From Streptantibioticus_C sp963761325 (GTDB lineage: Bacteria > Actinomycetota > Actinomycetes > Streptomycetales > Streptomycetaceae), in assembly GCA_963761325.1 (NCBI GenBank), contig CAVXGZ010000002.1, positions 434,001 to 498,000 of the forward strand: a stretch of DNA of 64,000 nt, in the 5' to 3' direction. The first letter of the stretch is position 1, and every line of letters begins with the position of its first letter. Both the position numbers and the translations under genes were made by a program. This document shows, in pieces, positions 51,374-60,762 of the stretch. The notes beneath the pieces were generated by a model, which was given only the letters and a program-made list of their open reading frames with translations, did no database searches and had not been told where the DNA came from.

Positions 51374-52165
51374 ATGCCGCTTCATCCGTCATCACCGCTT
51401 ACCCGCTCCGCCGTCGTCGACCGGCTGCGCGCCGTCGGCTGCGTCTTCGCCGAGGACGAGGCCGATCTGCTCATCTCCTGCGCCGGCACATCCGCGCGGC
51501 TCACCGCCCTGGTCGACCGCCGGGTCGCCGGGCTCCCGCTGGAACAGGTCGTCGGCTGGGCCGAGTTCTGCGGACTGCGGCTCGACGTGCGGCCCGGGGT
51601 GTTCGTGCCCAGGCGCCGCACCGAGTTCCTCGCCCGCCAGGCCGTCGCGCTCGCCCGGCCGGGAGCGGTGGTGCTCGACCTGTGCTGCGGCTCCGGCGCG
51701 ATCGGCGCGGTGCTCGCCGCCCGGGTGCCCGGCGTCGAACTGCACGCCGCCGACATCGACCCCGCCGCGGTGCGCTGCGCCCGGCGCAACGTCGGGCCGG
51801 CCGGGACGGTCCACCAGGGCGACCTGTTCGATGCGCTGCCCGCCGCCCTGCGCGGCCGGGTCGAGGTGCTGGTCGCCAACACCCCGTACGTGCCGACCGA
51901 CGAGATCGGGCTGCTGCCCGCCGAGGCCCGTGACCACGAACCGCGGGTGGCCCTGGACGGCGGCGCCGACGGCCTGGACGTCCAACGCCGCGTCGCCGCC
52001 GGCGCGTCGGACTGGCTGGCCCCGGGCGGCCACCTGCTCGTCGAGGCGAGCGAACGCCAGACGCCCGACGCGGTGCGCAACTTCACCGTCCACGGGCTGG
52101 CCGCCCGGGTGGTCGAGTGCGAGGAGCTGTACGCGACCGTGGTGGTCGGCACCAGACCGCTGTGA
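51374..52165 (+). CDS. PrmC/HemK-like N5-glutamine methyltransferase
   Basis: The 263-residue protein has a helical N-terminal region (1-85) and a Rossmann methyltransferase domain with AVVLDLCCGSGAIGAVLAA, ELHAADIDPAAVRCARRN and the catalytic NPPY-type motif written NTPYVPTDEIGL (residues about 178-189). The first Pro of NPPY is Thr, a change known in the putative PrmC family of actinomycetes that is distinct from true release-factor methyltransferases. It may methylate a protein glutamine, but the substrate is open. ATG 51374 has gagagg upstream. Confidence 0.82.
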   Translation: MPLHPSSPLTRSAVVDRLRAVGCVFAEDEADLLISCAGTSARLTALVDRRVAGLPLEQVVGWAEFCGLRLDVRPGVFVPRRRTEFLARQAVALARPGAVVLDLCCGSGAIGAVLAARVPGVELHAADIDPAAVRCARRNVGPAGTVHQGDLFDALPAALRGRVEVLVANTPYVPTDEIGLLPAEARDHEPRVALDGGADGLDVQRRVAAGASDWLAPGGHLLVEASERQTPDAVRNFTVHGLAARVVECEELYATVVVGTRPL

Positions 52166-52274
52166 CGCCGGGGCGGAAAACCGCGCGAACGCGGCCGGGG
52201 GCGGGTGCGAGGATGTGCCGTCCGCACCCCCGGCCGTCGCGAACCGGCGCCGCCGCTGCCGAAAGGACCGCCGC

Positions 52275-53231
52275 ATGGCCGAGCTGTACCCGCCCGTCGA
52301 ACCGCACGCGCGGGGCATGCTGGAGGTGGGGGACGGCAACCGGGTGTACTGGGAGGTCTGCGGCAACCCGCGGGGCAGGCCGGCCGTCGTCGTGCACGGC
52401 GGACCGGGCTCCGGCTGCACACCGGGCCACCGCAGGTACTTCGACCCGGAGCGGTACCGGCTGGTGCTGTTCGACCAGCGCGGCTGCGGGCGCAGCACCC
52501 CGCACGCGAGCGCCCCGGACACCGGCATGGCCCACAACACCACCGCACACCTGCTGGCCGACATGGAGTCGCTGCGCGCACACCTGGGCATCGACAACTG
52601 GATCCTGACCGGCGCGAGTTGGGGATCCACCCTGCTGCTCGCCTACGCCGAGCGGTTCCCGGAGCGGGTCTCGGGAATCGTCATCAACGCGGTCACCATG
52701 ACGCGCCCGACGGAGATCGACTGGCTCTACCGCGGCCTGCGGCGCTACCTGCCGCAGGAGTGGGAGGCGTTCCGCGCCGGCGCCCCCGGGACCGGACCGG
52801 ACGACGACGTCGTCGCGGCCTACGCGCGGCTGCTGGAGGACCCGGACGAACGCGTCCGGCGGCGCGCGGCCCGCGACTGGCACACCTGGGAGGACGCGAC
52901 GATCTCCCTCGAACCGAACGGCACGCCCGGTGCCTACAGCGACCGCCCGTCCGACGCGATGCTGGGCCGCGCCCGCATCTGCGCGCACTACTTCTCCCAC
53001 GACGTGTGGCTGGCCCCCGACATCCTGCTGCGCGAGGCGCACCGGCTGGCCGGCATCCCCGGGACGCTCATCCACGGCCGCTTCGACCTCGGTTCGCCGC
53101 TGGACAACGCGTGGGACCTCGCCCAGGCGTGGCCGGACGCCGAGTTGGTGGTCGTCGACGACGCGGGCCACACCGGCAGCGACGCCGCACGGCAGGCCAA
53201 ACGGCGCACCCTGGACGCCCTGGTGCGCTGA
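52275..53231 (+). CDS. pip: Prolyl aminopeptidase (alpha/beta hydrolase)
   Basis: The 318-residue protein has the proline iminopeptidase pattern: oxyanion loop VVVHGGPGSGCTPGHRRYFD, FDQRGCGRSTPHAS, nucleophile Ser115 in GASWGST, Asp271 in HGRFDLGSPL and His299 in DDAGHTGS. It removes N-terminal proline from peptides in the cytosol. Its spacing from the PrmC-like gene is 109 bases with a small hairpin (52181-52194) between, so it is probably transcribed separately. It is convergent, by 12 bases, with the glycosyltransferase of the NRPS cluster, which marks the likely cluster border. Confidence 0.9.
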   Translation: MAELYPPVEPHARGMLEVGDGNRVYWEVCGNPRGRPAVVVHGGPGSGCTPGHRRYFDPERYRLVLFDQRGCGRSTPHASAPDTGMAHNTTAHLLADMESLRAHLGIDNWILTGASWGSTLLLAYAERFPERVSGIVINAVTMTRPTEIDWLYRGLRRYLPQEWEAFRAGAPGTGPDDDVVAAYARLLEDPDERVRRRAARDWHTWEDATISLEPNGTPGAYSDRPSDAMLGRARICAHYFSHDVWLAPDILLREAHRLAGIPGTLIHGRFDLGSPLDNAWDLAQAWPDAELVVVDDAGHTGSDAARQAKRRTLDALVR

Positions 53232-53243
53232 CCGCCGGCCGGT

Positions 53244-54521
53244 TCAGCGGGATCCGGCGCCGCCCGGTGCGTCGCGCCCGGCCGCCCGGTCGCGCGCCGC
53301 GCGGTTCGCCAGCCGCTCCAGCAGGCGGCGGCGGGCCGGCGACAGCTCCTCGACCCGGGCCCGCACGTCGCCGTCGCCGGGCGCCTGCCGCGGGGTGCGG
53401 TCGGCGGCGGCCGCCCGGTCGAGCAGGAAGGACTCCACCTCCTCGATCCGGGTCCCGGCCACGAACCGGGCCGCCGCGTCCCGGGCCCGCGCCGAGATCT
53501 CCCGGTAGTGCGCCGGGTCGGACAGCAGCCGGCCCACCACCGGGACCCACTCCTGCGGCGCGTCACCGGGCAGCAGGTACGGCACCCCGAGCATCGCCTC
53601 CGGCAGCCCGCCGATGTCGCTCGCCACCACCGGGATGCCGCGCAGCATCGCCTCCACCGCGGTCATCCCGAACGTCTCCCGCCACACCGACGGCATCACC
53701 AGCACCCTTGTGCGGCACAGCAGTTCGTCGATGTCCTCGACCGGATCGAGCAGGGTCACGTTGGCCCGGGCGGCCAGCGCGGCCCGGTCCCGGTCGGTGG
53801 TGGCCCAGGTCGGCACCGCGAGGAAGCCGGCGGCCGGCAACCGGTCGGCCAGCCGCAGGAACGTCGAGACGCCCTTCTCCCACGAGGGGTTGACCAACGT
53901 CACCGCGCCGCGGTCCGGATCGCCGAACCGCGGGAAGGGGCCCGGCCCGTACACCGGCAGCCGCAGCATCACCGACTTGAGACCGCCGTACTCGGCGACG
54001 TAGTCCGCGGCCGTCCTGCTCACCGTCAGCAGCCCGCCGGCCCGGCCCAGTTGGCGGGTGCCCGCCTCGCTCGGCGCCCGGGACGAGGGGCCGAACGGCA
54101 GGTGGTCGAGGGTGTGCACCAGGCAGACCACCCGGTCAGGACCCACCGCCTCGAAGGCCGCGTTGACCATGACGAAGGCCAGGTCGTCGACCGGGACCAG
54201 CGCCAGGTCCGGCCCGGTGCGGCGGCCCAACGCGGTGGCGTACAGCGGCAGCCGGGACGGCGCGACGACCGCGTGCACCTCCACGCCGCCGTCGTCGAAG
54301 ACCACCGCCTCGTCCCCCGCGCTCAGCACCGGCAGCCCGCGCTCGGCCAGCGCGGCGCGGAACTGCTCCGGGGTTGCGGACCAGTTGCCCCCGGTCATCG
54401 GCGCGACCACCCGGCAGGTGTGGCCGCGGTCCGCCAACTGCCGCAGCAGCAGCCGGTTGGCCTTGTTCGCGCCGCCGAACGCCGGCAGGTGGATGAGGTT
54501 CTGCGCCAGCAGGATGTGCAC
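53244..54521 (-). CDS. GT4-family glycosyltransferase
   Basis: The 425-residue protein has a GT-B fold: an N-terminal acceptor domain beginning VHILLAQNLIHLPAFGGANK and a C-terminal nucleotide-sugar domain with VLVMPSVWRETFGMTAVEAM and GIPVVASDIGGLPEAMLG, where the E-x7-E-type region is typical of GT4. It should transfer a sugar from a nucleotide donor. GTG 54521 has aggag upstream and is 41 bases after the FkbH-like gene, so it belongs to the NRPS operon and probably glycosylates the peptide product or precursor; this is inferred from position. The C-terminal 50 residues are an Arg/Ala-rich helical tail. Confidence 0.85.
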   Translation of the reverse strand: MHILLAQNLIHLPAFGGANKANRLLLRQLADRGHTCRVVAPMTGGNWSATPEQFRAALAERGLPVLSAGDEAVVFDDGGVEVHAVVAPSRLPLYATALGRRTGPDLALVPVDDLAFVMVNAAFEAVGPDRVVCLVHTLDHLPFGPSSRAPSEAGTRQLGRAGGLLTVSRTAADYVAEYGGLKSVMLRLPVYGPGPFPRFGDPDRGAVTLVNPSWEKGVSTFLRLADRLPAAGFLAVPTWATTDRDRAALAARANVTLLDPVEDIDELLCRTRVLVMPSVWRETFGMTAVEAMLRGIPVVASDIGGLPEAMLGVPYLLPGDAPQEWVPVVGRLLSDPAHYREISARARDAAARFVAGTRIEEVESFLLDRAAAADRTPRQAPGDGDVRARVEELSPARRRLLERLANRAARDRAAGRDAPGGAGSR

Positions 54522-54562
54522 GGTGGTCTCTCCTACTCGTCCCTGCGCGTTGCCGACCCCGG

Positions 54563-56698
54563 CTATTCGTAGTCGTCCAACGAGCCCAGCATGGCCTCGA
54601 TCTGCTCGTCGGTCATCGACTCGACCAGCGCCAGGACGTCCGCGACACCGCCGGGCGCGGCCATGGTCCGCAGCAGGATCGCGGCGCCCACCCCCCGCAC
54701 GGTCAGGTCGGAGTTGTACAGCGTGTCGGTCGGCAGCTCGATGCCGAAGCGGTCGCGGATCCCGGACATGAACCCGATGAGCTGGATCGAGGTGCCGCCC
54801 AGCTCGAAGAAGTTCTCGTCCTGGCCCACCGACGGCAGGCCCAGCACCTCGGCCATCAGGGCGGCCACCGTCTCGTCGACCGAGGCCGCGTCCCGGTCCG
54901 CCGCGGCCGGGCGCGCGGACCGCATCCGCTCCTCGATCCGCTCCGCACCCGACAGCTGCGGGCCGGCCCGCCCGGCCAGCGCCCACAGGTCCCGGCCCAG
55001 GTCCTGGCCGCCCGGCGCGCTCCCGCCGCCCGCCGGGTCCCCGTCCGCGCCGGCCGCCTGGTCCTCGCGGGGCTCGTAGAGCGCCGCCGCCGCGACGGCG
55101 GCAGGCAGCGGATACTCCCCGTCGGCGGGCGCACCGGGATCGGCCAGCCCGCACACGTCCCGGACGAAGGCGCCGGCCGGCTGGTTGCGGGCGGTGCCGC
55201 GGAAGGCCAACTCGACGGACTCCAGGCCGCGTTCGGTCGCCAGCGCGCCGAGGTGGGCGAGCATCCGGTGCTCCACGCCCCGGCCGAGCGCCCGGCAGCT
55301 CAGCAGGAAGGTGTCCACCGCCAGCGACCGCCCGTGCCGCTCGGCGATGACCACGCCCACCTGCCCGTAGGAGCCGAACCGGTCCTCGGCCGTCACCACC
55401 AGGCAGTCGCGGCCGTCCAGCAGGTCGCGCACCGCCGCCTCGGTGCGCCGGACACCGGTCAGGTTGAACTGGTTGGTGCGCTGGGTGAGTTGGGCGATCC
55501 GCGGGATGTCGCGGCCGGTCGCGGGGGAGAGGTCCACGCGCAGGTCGAGCGAGTCGAGGAAGCCGCGCAGGGTGGGCGCCGACCGGCGGACCCGGTCGCG
55601 TCGCAGCTCGGTGCGGTAGTGGTCGGCGCGACGGGAGTCCTCGGCCGTGGCGGCGCCGGTGTCCAGCAGCCAGCAGTGCCGCAGGAACAGCTCGGCCTCC
55701 TCGGCGTCCGGCGGCAGCTCCAGCACCGCTGCCTGCGGGCACAGCGCGCGGATCTCGGCGCACTCCACCGGGTTGTCGTCGATGAAGACGAACGAGTCGA
55801 GTCCCAGGCCGAGTTCGGCCGCCAGCTCGCGCAGGTTCTCCGACTTCGGCCGCCAGTTGACCCGGATCGCGGTGAAGTCCTCGGCCGACAGGTGGCTGTC
55901 CGGGTGCTCGGCAAGGACGGCCAGTGTGTCGTGCGGCGCGTTCTTGCTGCTCAGGCAGAGCAGCCGGCCGGCGGCGCGCTGCCGGACGAGCAGGTCGTGG
56001 ATCGCCCGGCGGGCCGGCCCGATCCCCAGGTCGCCCGGTGCGCCCTCGCCCGCCACGCCGTCCCACAGCGTCTGGTCGGCGTCGACCACCACGACCTTGG
56101 GCTCCGGAGTCAGCACCCGGTAGAGCCGGCGCACCACCGCGGTCCCGATCGCCACGAAGCCGGTGCCGGTGTACGGGACGCCGCCCAGCCGCTGGGTGTA
56201 CGCGTCCGTGACGACCGCGCCGGGGTACCACTCCTCCAACTCCCGCGGCGTGGTGACGTGGACGCCCGGCTGCCCGCGCAGGCCGAGCGCGAACTCCTCG
56301 GTCACCCGGTCGGCGTCCTTGCCCGCGCCGGGCGCGTCGCCGGGTCCGGCCGGGCAGACCACCACGTGCAGCGGGACCGACCACCGCGCGGCGGCGTCCC
56401 GTACCGCGTCGGCCAGTTCGCCGGCGACCCGGGCCGGGTCGGCCTCGTCGCCGGGCCGCACCAGGTCCGCCCAGCGCACCAGCAGCACGTTGAGGCCGCG
56501 GGTGTTGCCGGCCAACAGGCCGCCGGGATCGAGGAGTTCCTGGAACACCTGGTCGTAGGCGGCGAACGACACCGCCATCGGCAGCGCCAACTCCCGTGCC
56601 CAGAAGCCGATCACCGGCTCCAGGGGTTCGGCGGTGAACGAGGCGGCGACCACCACGCGGTGGCCGTCCTCACCGGCCGGCGTCCTCACGTCGTCCAC
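54563..56698 (-). CDS. FkbH-like HAD-IIIC protein fused to a carrier domain
   Basis: The 711-residue protein has an N-terminal helical region (1-195), a HAD-type FkbH domain (about 200-345) with VVVVDADQTLWDGVAGE (Asp206/Asp208), LLCLSSKN and FVFIDDNPVE, a GNAT-like region (about 350-520) and a C-terminal carrier domain with the phosphopantetheine site GGTSIQL (Ser637). FkbH proteins load glycerate from 1,3-bisphosphoglycerate onto a carrier protein; here the carrier is fused. In an NRPS operon this suggests a glyceryl (or derived) acyl starter. The usual DLDNTLWGG is DADQTLWDG, keeping both aspartates. GTG 56698 has aggagg at five bases; NRPS and glycosyltransferase genes flank it. Confidence 0.88.
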   Translation of the reverse strand: MDDVRTPAGEDGHRVVVAASFTAEPLEPVIGFWARELALPMAVSFAAYDQVFQELLDPGGLLAGNTRGLNVLLVRWADLVRPGDEADPARVAGELADAVRDAAARWSVPLHVVVCPAGPGDAPGAGKDADRVTEEFALGLRGQPGVHVTTPRELEEWYPGAVVTDAYTQRLGGVPYTGTGFVAIGTAVVRRLYRVLTPEPKVVVVDADQTLWDGVAGEGAPGDLGIGPARRAIHDLLVRQRAAGRLLCLSSKNAPHDTLAVLAEHPDSHLSAEDFTAIRVNWRPKSENLRELAAELGLGLDSFVFIDDNPVECAEIRALCPQAAVLELPPDAEEAELFLRHCWLLDTGAATAEDSRRADHYRTELRRDRVRRSAPTLRGFLDSLDLRVDLSPATGRDIPRIAQLTQRTNQFNLTGVRRTEAAVRDLLDGRDCLVVTAEDRFGSYGQVGVVIAERHGRSLAVDTFLLSCRALGRGVEHRMLAHLGALATERGLESVELAFRGTARNQPAGAFVRDVCGLADPGAPADGEYPLPAAVAAAALYEPREDQAAGADGDPAGGGSAPGGQDLGRDLWALAGRAGPQLSGAERIEERMRSARPAAADRDAASVDETVAALMAEVLGLPSVGQDENFFELGGTSIQLIGFMSGIRDRFGIELPTDTLYNSDLTVRGVGAAILLRTMAAPGGVADVLALVESMTDEQIEAMLGSLDDYE

Positions 56699-56752
56699 TT
56701 CAGCCTCCTGGGGTGCTGTGTCGGGTCGGCCCGTCGGCCGGGGGCGTGGTGC

Positions 56753-59700
56753 TCATCGCGGTCCGCCGCGGGCGGCGCGCGACCGGCGGCCGAGCGCCGG
56801 GATGGTGACCGGCCGCTCCACCGGCGGATAGCCGTCGAGGGCCGCGGCCAGCGCGGCCACCGTGCTGTGGTCGAACAGCGCGCGGACCGGCACGTCGACG
56901 CCGAGCCGCGCGCGCAGCCGGATCGTCACGCCGGTGGCCAGCAGCGAGTGCCCGCCGATGGCGAAGAAGTCGTCGTGGGCACCGATCCCGTCCCGGTCGA
57001 GCACCTCCTGCCAGACCTCCGCCACCGTCCGCTCGGCCGCCGAGCGCGGTGCGACCCGGCGTTCCGGCCCGGGTACCGCCGGGCCCGGCAGCGGCAGCGC
57101 GGCGCGGTCCACCTTGCCGTTCGGCGTCCTGGGCAGCAGGTCGAGCACGACGAAGGAGGCCGGGACCAGGTAGTCGGGCAGCGTCCGCAGCAGGAAGGCG
57201 CGCAACTGCGCGTCGCTCGGCGGATCGTCGTGCGCGACCAGGTAGCCGGTGAGCTGGAGGTCGCCCGGGGCGCCGTGCGGTGCCGTGGTGGGGTGGACGA
57301 CGGCCGCGCGCAGCCGCGGATGGGCGAGCAGCGCCGCCTCGATCTCGCCGGGCTCCATCCGGTGGCCGCGGATCTTCACCTGGTGGTCGGCGCGGCCCAC
57401 GATCTCCACCGGGCCGTCCGCGCGCCGCCTCGCCAGGTCGCCGGTGCGGTAGAGGCGGGCGCCGGGGCGGTCCCCGTGCGGGTCGGCGACGAACCGGTCC
57501 GCGGTGAGCCCCGGCCGGCCGCGGTAGCCCCGGGCCACGCAGCTCCCGCCGAGGTACAGCTCGCCGGTGACCCCCTCGGGCACCGGCTCCAGCCACCGGT
57601 CCAGCACGTACGCGGTCGCGCCGGCCGCCGGCGCCCAGTCGGCCGCCCGTCCCTGCGCGTCCCGCCGCGCGGCGGTGGCCCACACGGTCGCCTCGGTGGG
57701 CCCGTACAGGTCCCAGACCCGCGCACCGCGCGCGGCGAGCCGGCGGCCGAGCTCCGGCGTCAGCCGCTCGCCGCCGCACAGCACGGTCAGCCCGGCGGGC
57801 GGCGTCCAACCGGAGTCGAGCAGCATCCGCCAGGTCGTCGGCGTCGCCTGGACGACCGCCGGGCCGGCGCCGGCGATCAGTTCGGCCATCCGGTGCGGAT
57901 CGCGCGCCTGCTCGGTGCCGGCCAACTCCAGCCGGGCGCCGACCACCAGCGGCAGGAAGAGGTCGAGGACGCAGGGGTCGAACGAGACCGTGGTCAGGCC
58001 CACCAGGGTGTCCCCGGCGGCCAGCCCCGGGCGGTCGGCCATCGCCCGCAGGAAGCCGGACAGCGAGCGGTGCTCGACCATCACCCCCTTCGGCGTGCCG
58101 GTGGAACCGGAGGTGTGGATGACGTAGGCGAGGTCGTCGGCGGTGGCCGTGCGCGGCAACGGCTCCCCGGGGCACGCCGCGATCTGCCCGGCGTCCCGGT
58201 CCAGCACGACGAGGGCCGCGGGACCGGCCTCCGGCAGCCCGGGCAGCAGCGCCTCCTGGGTGATCACCCAGCGGGCCCCGGCGTCCGCGAGCAGGAACGC
58301 GACGCGCCGGCTCGGGTGCCCGGGATCGATCGGCAGGTAGGCGGCGCCCGCCTTGAGCACGGCCAGCCAGGCGATCGGCAGATCGATCCCGCGCTCCAGG
58401 GCCACCGCCACCAGCGAGCCGCGGGCGACGCCCTGCCGGCGCAGGTGGCGGGCGAGCCGGTTGGCCGCCTCGTCGAGCCGGGCGTAGGTCAGCTCCCGGC
58501 CGAGCGAGCGGACCGCGGTCGCGTGCGGGGCCGACCGGACCTGCCGCTCGAACAGCTCGGGCAGCGTCGGCTCGGCCGCCGGGCGGGCCGCGGCGTCCGG
58601 CCGGCCCAGCAGCCGCCGGTGCTCGGCCGGGGACAGCATCGGGCGCAGGGCGACCGGCGGCCCGGGCTCGGCGACCAGCGAGGTGAGGAGCCGGACGAAG
58701 TGCCCGGCCAGCCGTTCCGCGCTGCCGCGGTCGTACAGCGCGGTGGCGTACTCCAGCATGCCGTCCAGCGCGCCGTCCGGCCGCTCGGTGAGCTGCAGCG
58801 ACAGGTCGAACTTCGCCGCGCGGGACGGCACGGGCAGCGACTCGGCGCGCAGACCGCCGCCCGCGAAGTCGGCGGACTCGTTGTCCTGCAGCACGAACAG
58901 GTGCGAGTAGAGCGGGTTGCGGGACAGGTCGCGCTCCGGGGACAGCTCGGTGACCAGCCGCTCGAAGGGCAGGTCCTGGTGCGCGTACCCGCCGAGCGCG
59001 CTCTCGCGCACCTGGTCGACCAGGTCGAGGAAGCTCGGCCGCCCGGTCAGGTCCGCGCGCAGCACCAGGGTGTTGACGAAGAGCCCGAGCAGGTCGCGCA
59101 CGTCGGTCCTGGCCCGCCCGGCGATCGGGGTGCCCACCGCGACGTCGTCCTGACCGCTGTAACGGGCCAGCAGCACCTGGTAGGCGGCGAGCAGCACCAT
59201 GAACGGGGTGGCCCGCCGGCCGCGCCCCAACTCCCGTGCCGCGTGCGCCACCTCGGCCGGCACGGTGAACGACACGGTGGCGCCGGCGGTGTCCAGCATC
59301 GGCGGCCTGGGCCGGTCGGTCGGCAGCTCCAGCGGCGTGAGACCCGCCAACCGCTCACGCCAGTAGGCCAGTTGCCCGGCCATCGCCGGACCCGCGGCCC
59401 ACTCCTGCTGCCACACCGCGAAGTCGGCGTACTGCAGCCGGGGCGGTGCCAGTCCGGCGGGCGTCCCGGTCGCGAACTCCTCGTACAGCGAGGTCATGAC
59501 GCCGACCGACCAGCCGTCGAAGGCGATGTGGTGCACGGTGAACACCAGCAGATGCGCCTCGGGTGCCAGCCGCAGCAGCCGCAGCCGGATCGGCGCGTCC
59601 GCCGTCAGGTCGAACGGGCGGTTCAGCTCGGCCTCGACCGCCTCGGCGACCGCGGCCTCCCGCTCGGCCGCCGCCCGGTCCGACAGGTCCGAGACCGGCA

Positions 59701-60076
59701 GCGGCACCGGCGCCGGCGGGTCGACGGTCTGCCACGCCGCGCCGTCCAGCACCCGGTAGCGGGTACGCAGCACCTCGTGCCGGAGCACCACCCGTGACCA
59801 GGCGGCCCGCAGCGCGTCCACGTCGAGCGGCCCGGTCAGCCGCCAGACCCAGGGCGCCACGTACTCGGTGCCGCCGGGCCGCAACTGGTCGAGGAACCAC
59901 AGGCGTTGCTGGGCGAAGGAGAGCGGCAGCGGGCGGTCGCGGTCCGCCGGGCGGATCCGGTCCGGGTCGGCCTTGCCCGCCTTCCCGGTCCGGGCGGCGC
60001 GCAGGAGGCGTTCCGCCAGCTCCCGGCGCCGGGCGTCGGCGTGCGCCGCCGACGGCGGGTCGGTCGGCCCGGTCAT
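56753..60076 (-). CDS. Nonribosomal peptide synthetase module C-A-T
   Basis: The 1107-residue protein is one complete module. A condensation domain (about 48-480) has SFAQQRLWFLDQL and the catalytic HHIAFDG (His182, His183, Asp187). The adenylation domain (about 510-1000) has LAYVIHTSGSTGTPKGVM, LYGPTEATVW and NGKVDRAAL. The carrier domain has GGHSLL with Ser1044. There is no epimerase or thioesterase. Reading binding-pocket positions by eye gives D-P-L-A-L-G-L-V-W-K, closest in my memory to glycine-type codes (DILQLGLIWK); this is tentative. It leads the operon with the FkbH-like and glycosyltransferase genes. ATG 60076 overlaps the stop of a 16-codon leader ORF. Confidence 0.9.
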   Translation of the reverse strand: MTGPTDPPSAAHADARRRELAERLLRAARTGKAGKADPDRIRPADRDRPLPLSFAQQRLWFLDQLRPGGTEYVAPWVWRLTGPLDVDALRAAWSRVVLRHEVLRTRYRVLDGAAWQTVDPPAPVPLPVSDLSDRAAAEREAAVAEAVEAELNRPFDLTADAPIRLRLLRLAPEAHLLVFTVHHIAFDGWSVGVMTSLYEEFATGTPAGLAPPRLQYADFAVWQQEWAAGPAMAGQLAYWRERLAGLTPLELPTDRPRPPMLDTAGATVSFTVPAEVAHAARELGRGRRATPFMVLLAAYQVLLARYSGQDDVAVGTPIAGRARTDVRDLLGLFVNTLVLRADLTGRPSFLDLVDQVRESALGGYAHQDLPFERLVTELSPERDLSRNPLYSHLFVLQDNESADFAGGGLRAESLPVPSRAAKFDLSLQLTERPDGALDGMLEYATALYDRGSAERLAGHFVRLLTSLVAEPGPPVALRPMLSPAEHRRLLGRPDAAARPAAEPTLPELFERQVRSAPHATAVRSLGRELTYARLDEAANRLARHLRRQGVARGSLVAVALERGIDLPIAWLAVLKAGAAYLPIDPGHPSRRVAFLLADAGARWVITQEALLPGLPEAGPAALVVLDRDAGQIAACPGEPLPRTATADDLAYVIHTSGSTGTPKGVMVEHRSLSGFLRAMADRPGLAAGDTLVGLTTVSFDPCVLDLFLPLVVGARLELAGTEQARDPHRMAELIAGAGPAVVQATPTTWRMLLDSGWTPPAGLTVLCGGERLTPELGRRLAARGARVWDLYGPTEATVWATAARRDAQGRAADWAPAAGATAYVLDRWLEPVPEGVTGELYLGGSCVARGYRGRPGLTADRFVADPHGDRPGARLYRTGDLARRRADGPVEIVGRADHQVKIRGHRMEPGEIEAALLAHPRLRAAVVHPTTAPHGAPGDLQLTGYLVAHDDPPSDAQLRAFLLRTLPDYLVPASFVVLDLLPRTPNGKVDRAALPLPGPAVPGPERRVAPRSAAERTVAEVWQEVLDRDGIGAHDDFFAIGGHSLLATGVTIRLRARLGVDVPVRALFDHSTVAALAAALDGYPPVERPVTIPALGRRSRAARGGPR

Positions 60077-60123
60077 CGGACGGCGTCCCGTCCGGAGGGT
60101 CCCCGGGTCGTGGACACAGGCAT
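60073..60123 (-). CDS. Short leader ORF coupled to the first NRPS gene
   Basis: ATG 60123 follows a strong ribosome binding site (gaggagg, six-base spacing) and encodes the 16-residue peptide MPVSTTRGPSGRDAVR. Its TGA stop overlaps the NRPS start as ATGA. The NRPS ATG itself lacks a good ribosome binding site, so translation of the NRPS probably depends on ribosomes terminating here. The architecture mirrors the leader before the histidine kinase. Confidence 0.55.
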   Translation of the reverse strand: MPVSTTRGPSGRDAVR

Positions 60124-60762
60124 GCGCGTCCTCCTCGGACAGCTCGGACAGCTCGGACGGCGGGTCGCTCGACGCTGTCGGGGGAGGGCCCGGAACCGAC
60201 AGGGCGCTCAGGGTAGGCGGGACATCGGTGACCGAAAAGACGAACCCGAGCCGTCGACCAGCAGTGCGACTCCCGGTTTTGCGACGCGTAACCGCAGGCC
60301 AGAAACGTTCCGCCTGGACAGTTCGGACAGTAGCGGCTTCAACAACCTGCCACGAATGATTGGCCGCACCCGCTCTTTTCGACACCGGCTTGGCCCCATT
60401 GCTTCGGCCCTGCCCGGTACGTCCCCCTCGGCCAATGATTGGTCCTGACCAGGTGGTGACAAACCCGAAAGCCGCGTTGACATGGCTGATAGGGCCACTC
60501 ATCCTGAACCCGGCCGATCGGTATCCAGCGGGGAAACCGGATTTTCGACCCTCCTTCGAAAACCGCTCTGCTTTTGCGAGAGGAAGCGATTCGCGATGAA
60601 CAACGGGACTCGTTTCCATGCCGCCGTCGTGAATCCCGACGGGTATCGCCCGAACGCTTCCGAGGGCGCCCGGCCGGGTCTTTCCCGCGTCGCGCGCCCC
60701 CAGGTGGCACGCTCTCTTCCCGGGATCTCCCTTCCGGTGAACCGGGAAATCATCACGCCATC
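60124..60762. promoter_or_regulatory. Divergent NRPS control region
   Basis: This 639-base gap separates the two NRPS genes and has no convincing gene. Three tandem 9-base units TCGGACAGC lie at 60135-60161, overlapping the leader's ribosome binding site, and further TCGGACAG/TGGACAG units at 60315-60330. AATGATTGG occurs at 60355 and 60434; the second copy is inside the palindrome CCAAT-G-ATTGG (60432-60442). TTGACA at 60477-60482 with CATCCT 17 bases later is a weak rightward promoter. TTCCCGG (60717-60723) and CCGGGAA (60742-60748) could form a leader hairpin before the second NRPS. Confidence 0.5.

Noticed and set aside
53232..53243. CCGGCCGG palindrome between the aminopeptidase and glycosyltransferase genes considered as a terminator
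   Set aside because: Too short and without a loop to form a stable stem; no terminator is claimed there.
55253..59797. A 1514-codon plus-strand open frame
   Set aside because: It is antisense to the FkbH-like and NRPS genes and has low-complexity Arg/Gln/Gly sequence.
60717..60748. TTCCCGG/CCGGGAA hairpin considered as a riboswitch
   Set aside because: A single 7-base stem with an 18-base loop and no known aptamer sequence; kept only as a possible leader hairpin.
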